The notes: generated from the sequence alone by a model not told the origin. Positions 1 to 6,416 are shown, counted from the stretch's first letter. The stretch: 8,491 nt of DNA from Bacteroidota bacterium (GCA_947462425.1 CANHPI010000097.1:1-8491), one strand, 5' to 3'. Translations and numbers: made by a program.

Positions 1-104
1 AATAATTTAAACAAAGCCCATAAAACAATAAACAAGCTAACCAAAGCAAGGGCTATGTGTTTAAAAAATACCTTAGATTTTATATATTCAAAAAACTCTT
101 TCAT
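1..104 (-). CDS. PASTA domain-containing membrane protein, N-terminal fragment
   Basis: Only the first 34 codons are inside the window; the gene continues past the left edge. The peptide starts MKEFFEYIKSKVFFKHIALA and runs into a hydrophobic stretch rich in L, V, I and W. This is a short cytoplasmic basic segment followed by one membrane helix at about residues 16-34. I recognise it from memory as the N-terminus of the single-pass PASTA-domain proteins of Bacteroidota, which carry extracytoplasmic PASTA repeats and often sit near ddl and rluD. The PASTA repeats themselves lie outside the window, so the family name rests on the N-terminus alone. The ATG at 104-102 is the only sensible start, and there is no Shine-Dalgarno motif. 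A candidate promoter lies about 75 bases upstream on the same strand. It is divergent from the HU gene. Confidence 0.6.
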   Translation of the reverse strand, partial: MKEFFEYIKSKVFFKHIALALVSLFIVLWALFKL

Positions 105-177
105 AAAGATACAGACTGCTAATATACTCAAAATAGAGAAATAATAGTGTTCAAAGCGAGTTGATTTATTCGTAATA

Positions 178-208
178 CAAAAATACTAATGGGGTGTTTG
201 CAAACAAA
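178..208 (-). promoter_or_regulatory. Candidate Bacteroidota promoter for the leftward PASTA gene
   Basis: On the minus strand, TATTTTTG (185-178) matches the -7 consensus TAnnTTTG. A TTTG (208-205) lies 19 bases further upstream, at the usual distance for the -33 element. Transcription would start near 171, giving a leader of roughly 65-70 bases. The -33 element overlaps the palindrome at 195-206, so a repressor bound there could block this promoter. This is a motif match only; the region is AT-rich, so chance matches are possible. Confidence 0.45.
195..206. repeat. Perfect 12-base palindrome, possible operator
   Basis: TGTTTGCAAACA is a perfect inverted repeat without spacer, so it cannot form a useful hairpin but could bind a protein dimer. 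It sits in the divergent region and overlaps the -33 element proposed for the leftward PASTA gene. No regulator is known from this window. Confidence 0.3.
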
Positions 209-241
209 AAACGACATCAATTTTCTATTTTTTGAAGGGTT

Positions 242-255
242 TGCTTTTAAAAGCA
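242..255. repeat. Perfect 14-base palindrome, possible operator
   Basis: TGCTTTTAAAAGCA is a perfect inverted repeat without spacer, located between the two divergent promoters and about 75 bases upstream of the HU -33 element. A dimeric regulator or HU-type protein could bind here, but the core is simple T/A sequence and may be fortuitous. The rest of 105-405 shows no open reading frame or RNA gene that I can support. Confidence 0.25.
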
Positions 256-330
256 GCACTAGTTAAAAAGGGCAAAAATTTATTAATAGTGGAATAAGAT
301 AGATTTTTTTCAAAAAAAGCACTCTAAATT

Positions 331-359
331 TTTGATTTACAATAAAAAGTATATCTTTG
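331..359 (+). promoter_or_regulatory. Bacteroidota-type promoter of the HU operon
   Basis: TTTG at 331-334 (-33 element) and TATCTTTG at 352-359 (-7 element, consensus TAnnTTTG) are separated by 17 bases. This is the phylum's primary sigma factor pattern, with both elements exact. The start of transcription should fall near 363-367, leaving a leader of about 40 bases before the ATG at 406. This is the best promoter in the window. Confidence 0.75.
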
Positions 360-405
360 CAGCCCGATTTTCAATTTTAAATCGTTGATTTTAAATATTT
401 TGTAA

Positions 406-723
406 ATGACTAAAGCAGATATAGTAAACGAAATTTCAGAAAAAACAGGTATCGAAAAGATAGTTGTGCAAACAACAGTGGAGGCATTCATGAAATCTAT
501 TCGTACATCTATGACTGACGGAAAAAACGTGTATTTACGTGGTTTTGGTACTTTTGTTGTTAAAAAGCGTGCTGAAAAAGTAGGACGTAATATTTCAAAA
601 AATACAACAGTTATTATTCCTGCTCATTTTATTCCAGCTTTTAAGCCTGCAAAAACATTTAGCGAAAGAGTAAAACGTAATGTAAAAGTTGCAGAACCAT
701 TAGATAATAAACAAGTAGAATAA
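406..723 (+). CDS. HU/IHF-family DNA-binding protein
   Basis: A 105-residue histone-like protein that binds and shapes chromosomal DNA as a dimer. It opens with MTKADIVNEISEKTGI, the helical dimerisation body. The family signature follows at residues 44-57 (LRGFGTFVVKKRAE). The DNA-binding beta arm is at about 53-76 and the FKPAKTF segment at about 79-85. Position 63, which in the E. coli HU numbering is the proline that intercalates and kinks DNA (RNP), is isoleucine here (GRNISKNT), a change I recall as common in Bacteroidota HU proteins. A short tail (about residues 94-105, with E, D and Q) extends beyond the usual 90-residue length. The start follows a consensus promoter. The stop overlaps the next gene's ATG in TAATG, so the TPR gene is probably translationally coupled. 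Confidence 0.95.
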   Translation: MTKADIVNEISEKTGIEKIVVQTTVEAFMKSIRTSMTDGKNVYLRGFGTFVVKKRAEKVGRNISKNTTVIIPAHFIPAFKPAKTFSERVKRNVKVAEPLDNKQVE

Positions 724-1553
724 TGACATTAGCTCGTAAAACACAGATTGGTTTAGTAATAGCGGCTGTTGTTTTATTCGTTCTTTTATTTCTTGCACCA
801 AAAACACACTCTGGTAAATTAGAAACCAAAGGGGATGAGATGGCAAAAACTACTGAAGTAGTAAGCCTTGAAACATTTATTACCATGGCTACTAAAACAT
901 TGAAACCAGATGAAAAAAAGTTATATGACGCTTTATTAAAAAGTGCCACAAACTCAAAAATTGATTCTGCTTTTAATACTGTTGTGCAATTTTGGGATAA
1001 ACAAAAAAGACCCGATTTTGCTGCTTATTTTGTAGAACAAATAGCAAAAAGAAAACAAACCTCATTAGCTTATTATAAAGCCGGTGAACGTTATTATTAC
1101 GCGGTACGTTTTACAAAAGATAATAATGAAATTCCAGCATTATATCAAAGCGCCATTCGTTGCTATCAAGAAGCAATAAATAAGGATGATAAAAATATAG
1201 ATGCAAAAATTCAATTAGCAGCTTGTTTTGTAGAAGATGGTAAAGACCCAATGAAAGGAATTGGATTGTTACGTGAAGTTGAAAAAACGGATAGTAATAA
1301 TGTTAAACTTCAATTAACGTTTGCTTTCTTTTCAGTAAAATCTCAGCAATGGGATAAAGCGATTAAACGTTTTGAAAATGTATTGAGAATTGATCCGTTA
1401 TTTATTGAAGCGTATTTGCATTTAGCAGATGCTTACGAGCAACAAGGTCAAAAAACGAAAACAATTGAAATGCTTGAAAAATATGCCGGATTAACTGAGG
1501 ATGCAATGGCTAAGCAAGAAGTACTAAAATACATTGAACAACTAAAAAAATAA
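723..1553 (+). CDS. Membrane-anchored tetratricopeptide repeat (TPR) protein
   Basis: A 276-residue protein of unknown specific function. A short basic N-terminus (TLARKTQ) precedes one hydrophobic helix at about residues 8-25. There is no lipobox or clear signal-peptidase site, so it is probably an inner-membrane anchor with the bulk on one face. A charged linker and helical region follow (about 40-115). TPR-like helix pairs then run to about residue 260. The best are at 158-192, 193-226 (WDKAIKRFENVLRIDP) and 227-260 (AYLHLADAYEQQGQ). TPR arrays are protein-protein interaction scaffolds; the partner is not evident. The ATG overlaps the HU stop codon, indicating the same mRNA. I recall this HU, TPR, small protein, RNase G order from other Bacteroidota but cannot verify it here. 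Confidence 0.85.
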   Translation: MTLARKTQIGLVIAAVVLFVLLFLAPKTHSGKLETKGDEMAKTTEVVSLETFITMATKTLKPDEKKLYDALLKSATNSKIDSAFNTVVQFWDKQKRPDFAAYFVEQIAKRKQTSLAYYKAGERYYYAVRFTKDNNEIPALYQSAIRCYQEAINKDDKNIDAKIQLAACFVEDGKDPMKGIGLLREVEKTDSNNVKLQLTFAFFSVKSQQWDKAIKRFENVLRIDPLFIEAYLHLADAYEQQGQKTKTIEMLEKYAGLTEDAMAKQEVLKYIEQLKK

Positions 1554-1592
1554 ATAATTAACCTAATATAAATTTTTTAAAACCTAAAGATT

Positions 1593-1682
1593 ATGCCAAG
1601 CGGAAAGAAAAGAAAAAGACATAAGATGGCTACACACAAACGTAAAAAACGTTTGAGAAAAAACCGTCATAAGAAAAAATAA
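1593..1682 (+). CDS. 29-residue highly basic protein, AURKAIP1/COX24 (bS22-like) candidate ribosomal protein
   Basis: A very small gene with codons ATG CCA AGC GGA to a TAA at 1680-1682. About two thirds of the residues are Lys, Arg or His and there is no acidic residue. The second half (KMATHKRKKRLRKNRHKKK) fits the pattern of the AURKAIP1/COX24 domain, as in mycobacterial small-subunit protein bS22: K-M-x-x-(K)-H-K/R, then a run of K/R with one Leu. Such peptides bind rRNA in the small ribosomal subunit. I recall near-identical short proteins annotated this way in other Bacteroidota. It lies 39 bases after the TPR gene and upstream of rng, an RNase acting on rRNA precursors, which fits a ribosomal role. 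The A-rich start context lacks a Shine-Dalgarno motif. Coding status is well supported; incorporation into the ribosome is inference. Confidence 0.8.
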   Translation: MPSGKKRKRHKMATHKRKKRLRKNRHKKK

Positions 1683-1697
1683 TTAGCTTAGCTAATT
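1681..1697 (+). other. Small stem-loop overlapping the stop of the 29-residue gene
   Basis: AATTAGC (1681-1687) and GCTAATT (1691-1697) form a perfect 7-base-pair stem with a three-base loop TTA, starting inside the TAA stop codon. The next bases (GATTTTC) hold only four T, so it is a weak terminator at best. It could protect the 3' end of the upstream mRNA. Confidence 0.3.
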
Positions 1698-1718
1698 GAT
1701 TTTCTGAAAAAAGATTAT

Positions 1719-1756
1719 ACACAAACGGGAAGACAGGCAGTCTTTACCGTTTGTGT
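1719..1756 (+). terminator. Strong hairpin between the small gene and rng: attenuator, terminator or regulatory structure
   Basis: ACACAAACGG (1719-1728) pairs perfectly with CCGTTTGTGT (1747-1756). Inside, AAGAC (1730-1734) pairs with GTCTT (1740-1744) around a five-base loop, AGGCA. This makes about 15 base pairs with a 1x2 internal loop. The following sequence (TATTTGTGTATG) is T-rich but not a clean T-tract, so it is an imperfect intrinsic terminator. I found no exact TAnnTTTG promoter between it and the rng start at 1841, which suggests at least some read-through into rng. It may set the ratio of rng to the upstream genes, or act as an RNase site in the rng leader. Confidence 0.5.
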
Positions 1757-1840
1757 TATTTGTGTATGTTATTGTTTACTAAACTTTAATTGGTTTTTTG
1801 TGAACTTTAATATTAGTATATAAATTAAAAATATTTAAAG

Positions 1841-3397
1841 GTGAATGTAGAACTAGTAATAAATTCTACGCCTAACGAAGTTGTTATAGGACTATTAAAC
1901 GACAAACGTTTAATAGAACTGCATAAAGAGAAAAATAACATAAAATTTTCGGTAGGCGATATCTACCTTGGTAAAGTTAAGAAGGTAATGACCGGTCTTA
2001 ACGCTGCTTTTGTAGATGTAGGGTACGAGAAAGATGCATTTTTGCATTATTTAGATTTAGGGCCGCAGGCCAATTCGTTATTTAAATACGTTGATGCTGT
2101 GCGTTCTGGAAAACAGAACGTTAGTAATTTAATGTATTTTAAAAATGAAGGCGATATCAACAAAGATGGAAAAATTAATGAAGCTGTAAAATCGGGGCAA
2201 TATGTTTTAGTACAAGTTGCTAAAGAACCAATTTCATCTAAAGGGCCAAGAATAACTACTGAAATTTCTATTGCAGGACGATATATTGTATTGATTCCTT
2301 TTTCTGATAAAATCTCTGTTTCTTCAAAAATTAGAAGTAGCGAAGAAAAAAACAGGTTAAAAGCTTTAATGCAAAGCATAAAACCAAAGAATTTTGGCGT
2401 TATTATTAGAACCGTTGCAGAAGGAAAATCGGTTTCAGATATTGAAGGTGATGTAGCTGATTTAGTTTCTAAATGGGACGAATGTTTTAAAGCATTACAG
2501 AATGCTGAACCTCCATTTCGTTTGTTAGGTGAAGTAGATAGAACTAATGCTATTTTAAGAGATTTTTTAAATGCTTCTTTTAATGCCATCCATGTTAATA
2601 GTGAAAAAGTATTTGATGATTTAAAATCCTATATCAAAACCATTTCTCCTGATAAGGTTGATATTTTAAAACATTACACCGGTAAGGTTCCTATTTTTGA
2701 TAATTTCGGAATTGATCGTCAGATAAAATCTTTGTTTGGCAAATCAGTATTTATGAAAAGCGGAGCTTACTTAGTTGTTGAACACACTGAGGCACTTCAT
2801 GTATTTGATGTAAATAGTGGTAACCGAGCTAAGAGCGATAAATCACAAGAAGAAAACGCGCTTGAAGTAAACTTAGAAGCAGCTGTTGAGGTTGCTCGTC
2901 AGTTACGTTTACGTGATATGGGCGGTATTATTGTTATTGATTTTATTGATTTACACAATCCGGAAAACAGAAAACTTCTTTTTGATACATTAAAAGAAGA
3001 AATGAAATCGGATAGAGCCCGACATAATATTTTACCTCCAAGTAAATTTGGTTTAATTCAAATTACCCGTCAGCGTTTGCGCCCTGAAGTAAATGTTGAG
3101 GTTTTAGAAACTTGCTCAAGTTGCGGCGGCACAGGTAAAGTACAACCAACTATTTTATTTGTTGAGCAAATTGAAAATGCTTTACGTTTTATTATTAAAG
3201 AACAGTCTGCAAAAGATATAACGCTTTGCGTACATCCTTATATTGAAGGTTATTTAAAACAAGGTGGTTTTTTAAGAAGCAAACAATGGAAATGGTATTT
3301 TGAAAATAAACAATGGGTAAAAGTTACAAGTTCTGATAGTTACTCATTTATGGAATATCACTTTTTAAACAAAGAATTAGATGAAATTGTAATTTAA
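1841..3397 (+). CDS. rng: Ribonuclease G (RNase E/G family endoribonuclease)
   Basis: A 518-residue single-strand-specific, Mg-dependent endoribonuclease expected in the cytoplasm for rRNA maturation and mRNA decay. An S1 RNA-binding domain covers about residues 37-130 (VGDIYLGKVKKVM, GLNAAFVDVG). The catalytic DNase I-like core holds the two metal-binding aspartates of the family, D323 in FDVNSGNR and D367 in VIDFIDL. A zinc-link motif CSSCGGTG (C425, C428) follows, corresponding to the CxxC that bridges subunits in RNase E. The length is that of RNase G, without the long degradosome scaffold of RNase E. The start is GTG: an in-frame TAA at 1826-1828 leaves no alternative upstream, and the next in-frame ATG (codon 50) would remove part of the S1 domain. 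A hairpin in the leader may influence expression. A terminator follows at 3420. Confidence 0.95.
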   Translation: MNVELVINSTPNEVVIGLLNDKRLIELHKEKNNIKFSVGDIYLGKVKKVMTGLNAAFVDVGYEKDAFLHYLDLGPQANSLFKYVDAVRSGKQNVSNLMYFKNEGDINKDGKINEAVKSGQYVLVQVAKEPISSKGPRITTEISIAGRYIVLIPFSDKISVSSKIRSSEEKNRLKALMQSIKPKNFGVIIRTVAEGKSVSDIEGDVADLVSKWDECFKALQNAEPPFRLLGEVDRTNAILRDFLNASFNAIHVNSEKVFDDLKSYIKTISPDKVDILKHYTGKVPIFDNFGIDRQIKSLFGKSVFMKSGAYLVVEHTEALHVFDVNSGNRAKSDKSQEENALEVNLEAAVEVARQLRLRDMGGIIVIDFIDLHNPENRKLLFDTLKEEMKSDRARHNILPPSKFGLIQITRQRLRPEVNVEVLETCSSCGGTGKVQPTILFVEQIENALRFIIKEQSAKDITLCVHPYIEGYLKQGGFLRSKQWKWYFENKQWVKVTSSDSYSFMEYHFLNKELDEIVI

Positions 3398-3419
3398 ATA
3401 GTTATTCTTAAAAATTTAT

Positions 3420-3453
3420 AATCCTCTGTATCGTTTGATTCAGAGGATTTTTT
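3420..3453 (+). terminator. Intrinsic terminator of rng
   Basis: AATCCTCTG (3420-3428) pairs with CAGAGGATT (3441-3449) in a perfect 9-base-pair stem. The 12-base loop can pair further as ATC/GAT around GTTT. TTTT follows directly, the end of a TTTTTT run at 3448-3453. It lies 23 bases after the rng stop, in the convergent gap with the ClC gene. On the minus strand the stem is followed after a few bases by ATTTTTAA, so it may serve both genes. Confidence 0.8.
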
Positions 3454-3496
3454 ATTAAATAAAAACTTAAAATATAAACAACCGAACCCTGTTTAA

Positions 3497-5275
3497 CTAT
3501 AGTGTTTCCAGTAATTCATGTCGATACTTGTCAAGGATACTAGATTTAGATAAAAAACCAATATAAATTTCATTTTCAACAACTGGTAAATTCCATTGTC
3601 CTGATTCTTCAAATTTTTTCATAATAACGAAAATATCTTCCTTTGTGTCAATCACCATAGATGATTTACGCATGACCTCTTTAGCGGTTACAATATCATA
3701 CAACTCAGAATTAAACATTTCTTCTCTAATAGTATCCAAGTAAATAATTCCTAGTAATTTATTATTCTTTTTTACAACCGGAAAAATATTTCGTTTGGAA
3801 TGTTTTATTGTTTCAACAATATCACGTAACGTTGCTTTAAAATGAATAGTTGCAAAATCAGTTTCAATTATTTCTTTTGTATTAATCTTACTTAAAATAC
3901 TCGTATCCTTATTATCTGAAACTATTGTTCCTTTGGCTTTCAATCTTCTCACATCTAATGATTGAGGGTGAAAACGCTTAACTATAATATAACTAATAGA
4001 GGACACAATCATTAAAGGAATAATTAATTCGTAACCACCAGTTATTTCTGCAATTAAAAATATAGCCGTTAATGGTGCATGAAAAACACCACTTAAAATA
4101 CCCGCCATTGCAACAATAGTAAAATTACTAACAGGAATATCAGTAAAGCCAATCAAGGTAAGGAAAAAGGAAAATGCAAATCCTAAATATGCGCCAACAA
4201 ATAAGGATGGCGCAAAATTACCGCCATTACCTCCACTGCCAAGCGTTATAGCGGCTGCAACTGTTTTTAAAAGCAAAGTCATTGTAATAAAAACTAATAA
4301 TATCCATTTATTGTTTACAACATTGCTAAGTAAACTATCTTTAAATAAATCAGACGTTCTAAATTCAGAAAGTGCTTTTATACTTTCGTAACCTTCTCCG
4401 AATAATGAAGGAAATAAAGCAAATAAAAACGCTAAGGCTATTCCTCCAATAATCCATTTAGTAAAATCTGATTTAATTTCCTGAAATTTAGATTCTACTT
4501 TATCGAAGAAATTAACATAATACAAAGATATGACGCCGGCTAAAATACCAAGAATAATGTACAAAGGAACATTGTTATAATCGAATGGTTGCTTAAGTTT
4601 AAAAAACAACAAACTAGTTTCGTTTAATATAATTTTCGACAATAAAGCTCCTGAGGCCGCTGCAATTAATAACGGAATAAAAGCACTTATACTAATATCA
4701 ACTAAAATTACCTCTAGTGCAAATAACACACCTGCAATTGGCGCATTAAATGCCCCTGCAATACCACCCGCTGTTCCTGCGGCAAGTAATAATGTTCTTT
4801 CTTTATATGTCAATTTATAAGTACGAGCAAAATTTGAACCTATTGCAGAACCTGTACTTACAATTGGAGATTCTAATCCTGCAGAACCACCAAAACCCAC
4901 TGTAAGGGCACTAGTAATAACGTGAGAATACATTTGATGAAAAGGTAAAAAACTACTGCGTTTTGCAATTGAGAAAAGTATGGCTGTATTTCCTCGATTT
5001 AATTGATTCTTTAAAAAATACTTAACAATTAATATTGTTAAACCTATACCTATAATGGGTAGTATTAGGTATAAATATTTGAAATCATACTTTAAGAAAA
5101 AACCATCTACCAAATAATGACGAATGCCAAATACAAATAATTTTAAAATAACTGCTGCAATACCTGCACTAACTCCCACTAAAATACTAGAAAAAATCAA
5201 AAATTGCTTTTCATTGGTTTTAACATGAATCCAATTTATGCCTTTCTCGATATAATTTATTTTCTTAAAATTCAT
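3497..5275 (-). CDS. ClC-family chloride channel or transporter with two CBS domains
   Basis: A 592-residue integral membrane protein of the ClC anion channel/antiporter family. The membrane part spans about residues 25-435. The gating glutamate motif is GGSAGLESP (130-137, gate E135), and the later filter motif is GSGGNGGNFAPSLFVGA (346-362). Two CBS domains, possible nucleotide-binding regulatory modules, occupy about 470-525 and 534-588. Several hallmark positions differ from E. coli ClC-ec1. The GSGIP segment is replaced by RGNTA (about 94-98). The internal proton glutamate (E203) appears to be valine (V189 in FALEV), as in many channels. The C-terminal coordinating tyrosine (Y445) aligns with aspartate (D441 in PQSLDVRRL). 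These alignments are by eye. Channel versus H+-coupled exchange is therefore open. The ATG at 5275 precedes the conserved first helix. The gene is monocistronic, convergent with rng and divergent from the ABC operon. Confidence 0.93.
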   Translation of the reverse strand: MNFKKINYIEKGINWIHVKTNEKQFLIFSSILVGVSAGIAAVILKLFVFGIRHYLVDGFFLKYDFKYLYLILPIIGIGLTILIVKYFLKNQLNRGNTAILFSIAKRSSFLPFHQMYSHVITSALTVGFGGSAGLESPIVSTGSAIGSNFARTYKLTYKERTLLLAAGTAGGIAGAFNAPIAGVLFALEVILVDISISAFIPLLIAAASGALLSKIILNETSLLFFKLKQPFDYNNVPLYIILGILAGVISLYYVNFFDKVESKFQEIKSDFTKWIIGGIALAFLFALFPSLFGEGYESIKALSEFRTSDLFKDSLLSNVVNNKWILLVFITMTLLLKTVAAAITLGSGGNGGNFAPSLFVGAYLGFAFSFFLTLIGFTDIPVSNFTIVAMAGILSGVFHAPLTAIFLIAEITGGYELIIPLMIVSSISYIIVKRFHPQSLDVRRLKAKGTIVSDNKDTSILSKINTKEIIETDFATIHFKATLRDIVETIKHSKRNIFPVVKKNNKLLGIIYLDTIREEMFNSELYDIVTAKEVMRKSSMVIDTKEDIFVIMKKFEESGQWNLPVVENEIYIGFLSKSSILDKYRHELLETL

Positions 5276-5365
5276 TCAAACTATATTTTTATTTAACAAA
5301 ACTTCGTAGTTTACGTTTTTATTTTAACGTTTGTAAATATAGGCGTTTAAAAAGTTTGTTATTCA

Positions 5366-5387
5366 ACTATTATAGTATCTCTACTAT
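5366..5387. repeat. Overlapping short inverted repeats, possible operator
   Basis: ACTAT-T-ATAGT (5366-5376) is a perfect short inverted repeat. ATAGTA (5372-5377) also pairs with TACTAT (5382-5387) across TCTC. The same pentamer therefore occurs three times in alternating orientation within 22 bases, about 90-110 bases upstream of the ClC start. It could be an operator for the ClC gene; low sequence complexity makes chance likely. Confidence 0.25.
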
Positions 5388-5639
5388 TTTAATTAAAGTA
5401 AAAAATTAATTATGAAAACTTAAGCGTATTGCTTTAAATAGTTGTATTGTGGTTAGCGGTCGATAATTAGATCTGTTTTTTTCTAATAACCAGAATTTGC
5501 AACGTGTAAAAATCCTTGTTTCTTTATAAGCCAAATCCACAAAAAGAAAAAACCACCTCCATTTTTTTATTCTTACAAATCCTTCATTGAATTAGTAATA
5601 ATATCAAGAGTGTTTCCTTCATTTATTATTCATATTTCC

Positions 5640-5647
5640 TATATTTG
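5640..5647 (+). promoter_or_regulatory. -7 element of the ABC exporter operon promoter
   Basis: TATATTTG is an exact TAnnTTTG match. Transcription would begin near 5651-5654, leaving a leader of about 10-13 bases before the ATG at 5664. No exact -33 TTTG lies at 17-19 bases upstream. The element falls inside the longer GTG-initiated frame and so argues for the downstream ATG. Confidence 0.5.
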
Positions 5648-5663
5648 TTTTCTACAAAAAAAC

Positions 5664-6416
5664 ATGTCAAGGGCTCCAATTGTTGAAATAGAAAATCTAA
5701 CCAAAATTTTTAAAGATTCTGATGAACCCGCAGTTAAAGGAATTTCTTTAAAAATATACAAGAATGAAGTGTTTGGTATATTAGGTCCAAATGGCGCCGG
5801 CAAAACTACCACTATTTCTATTTTATGTGGGCTTTTTGCACCTTCTAGTGGTAAGGTTATAATTGACGGCATGAGTTTAAATGAAAATATTGATACAATT
5901 AAGCAAATAATAGGAGTTGTGCCGCAAGATATTGCATTATACCCTACATTAACAGCTAAAGAAAATTTGGATTTTTACGGATCCATGTATGGTTTATCTG
6001 GAAAAGACTTAAGAGACAAAATTAAAATCTGGCTCGAAAAATTAGGCTTAACAAAAGCAACAAACAGAAGAATTGAAACATTTTCGGGTGGAATGAAACG
6101 CCGGGTAAATTTAATTGCAAGTATTTTGCACCAACCTAAAATATTATTTTTAGATGAACCAACCGTTGGAATTGATGTGCAATCAAGAAATGTAATTATT
6201 GACCATTTAAAAGAATTGAACGAACAAGGAACAACCATCATTTATACATCACATCATTTAGAAGAAGCAGAAAACTTTTGTACTGATATTGCCATTATTG
6301 ATTATGGAAAAATTTTAAGTCAGGGCTCTCCAAAAGATTTAATCTCAAACACACCTGGTTCATCTAATTTAGAAGATGTGTTTTTAAATTTAACCAAACG
6401 TAAATTAAGAGATTAA
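5664..6416 (+). CDS. ABC transporter ATP-binding protein (ABC-2 exporter type)
   Basis: A 250-residue ATPase that would power the permease encoded next to it. Numbered from the ATG at 5664, the motifs are complete. Walker A is GPNGAGKT (41-48), Q-loop Q88 (VVPQD), ABC signature FSGGMKRR (140-147), Walker B ILFLDEP (160-166, catalytic E165) and switch histidine H197 in TSHHLEEAE. Sequence style and length fit the CcmA/DrrA-like subfamily of ABC-2 exporters (drugs, lipids, sodium or polysaccharide); the substrate cannot be read. The frame is open upstream to a GTG at 5610. I chose the ATG because the extra 18 residues are hydrophobic and unlike the family, and because a -7 promoter element (5640-5647) lies inside them. 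The stop overlaps the permease ATG in TAATG, indicating translational coupling. Confidence 0.93.
   Translation: MSRAPIVEIENLTKIFKDSDEPAVKGISLKIYKNEVFGILGPNGAGKTTTISILCGLFAPSSGKVIIDGMSLNENIDTIKQIIGVVPQDIALYPTLTAKENLDFYGSMYGLSGKDLRDKIKIWLEKLGLTKATNRRIETFSGGMKRRVNLIASILHQPKILFLDEPTVGIDVQSRNVIIDHLKELNEQGTTIIYTSHHLEEAENFCTDIAIIDYGKILSQGSPKDLISNTPGSSNLEDVFLNLTKRKLRD

Larger units (their letters stand above)
5276..5663. other. 388-base divergent intergenic region, no supported gene
   Basis: AT-rich spacer between the leftward ClC gene and the rightward ABC operon. I found no coding frame or RNA gene that I can support. It holds the ABC promoter near its right end, a cluster of short inverted repeats at 5366-5387, and only an imperfect leftward -7 match (TATATTTA on the minus strand, 5341-5334). 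A TTG lies 22 bases further upstream of that match (5366-5364), rather far for the -33 element. A GTG at 5610 is in frame with the ABC ATPase but lies upstream of that promoter and is not a likely start. The stretch 5420-5560 contains a few weak imperfect inverted repeats only. Confidence 0.6.

Noticed and set aside
659..949. 96-codon minus-strand frame across the HU/TPR junction
   Set aside because: It overlaps two confident genes and shows no family motif; its hydrophobic stretch mirrors the codons of the TPR membrane helix.
2047..2589. 180-codon open frame on the minus strand inside rng
   Set aside because: It lies wholly within the well-supported rng gene, has no recognisable motif and is best explained as an antisense shadow of the coding frame.
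5448..5512. Possible stem between GGTTAG and CTAATAACC with an internal T-run
   Set aside because: The pairing needs a bulge and a loop of about 30 bases, and no gene ends nearby that would need a terminator.
5550..5575. ACCACCTCC resembling the anti-Shine-Dalgarno end of 16S rRNA
   Set aside because: Only about eight bases match, there is no flanking rRNA similarity, and the surrounding A and T runs make it a chance match.
5610..5663. GTG-initiated 18-residue N-terminal extension of the ABC ATPase
   Set aside because: The extension is hydrophobic and atypical for the family, contains the -7 promoter element at 5640-5647, and the ATG at 5664 gives the normal N-terminus.
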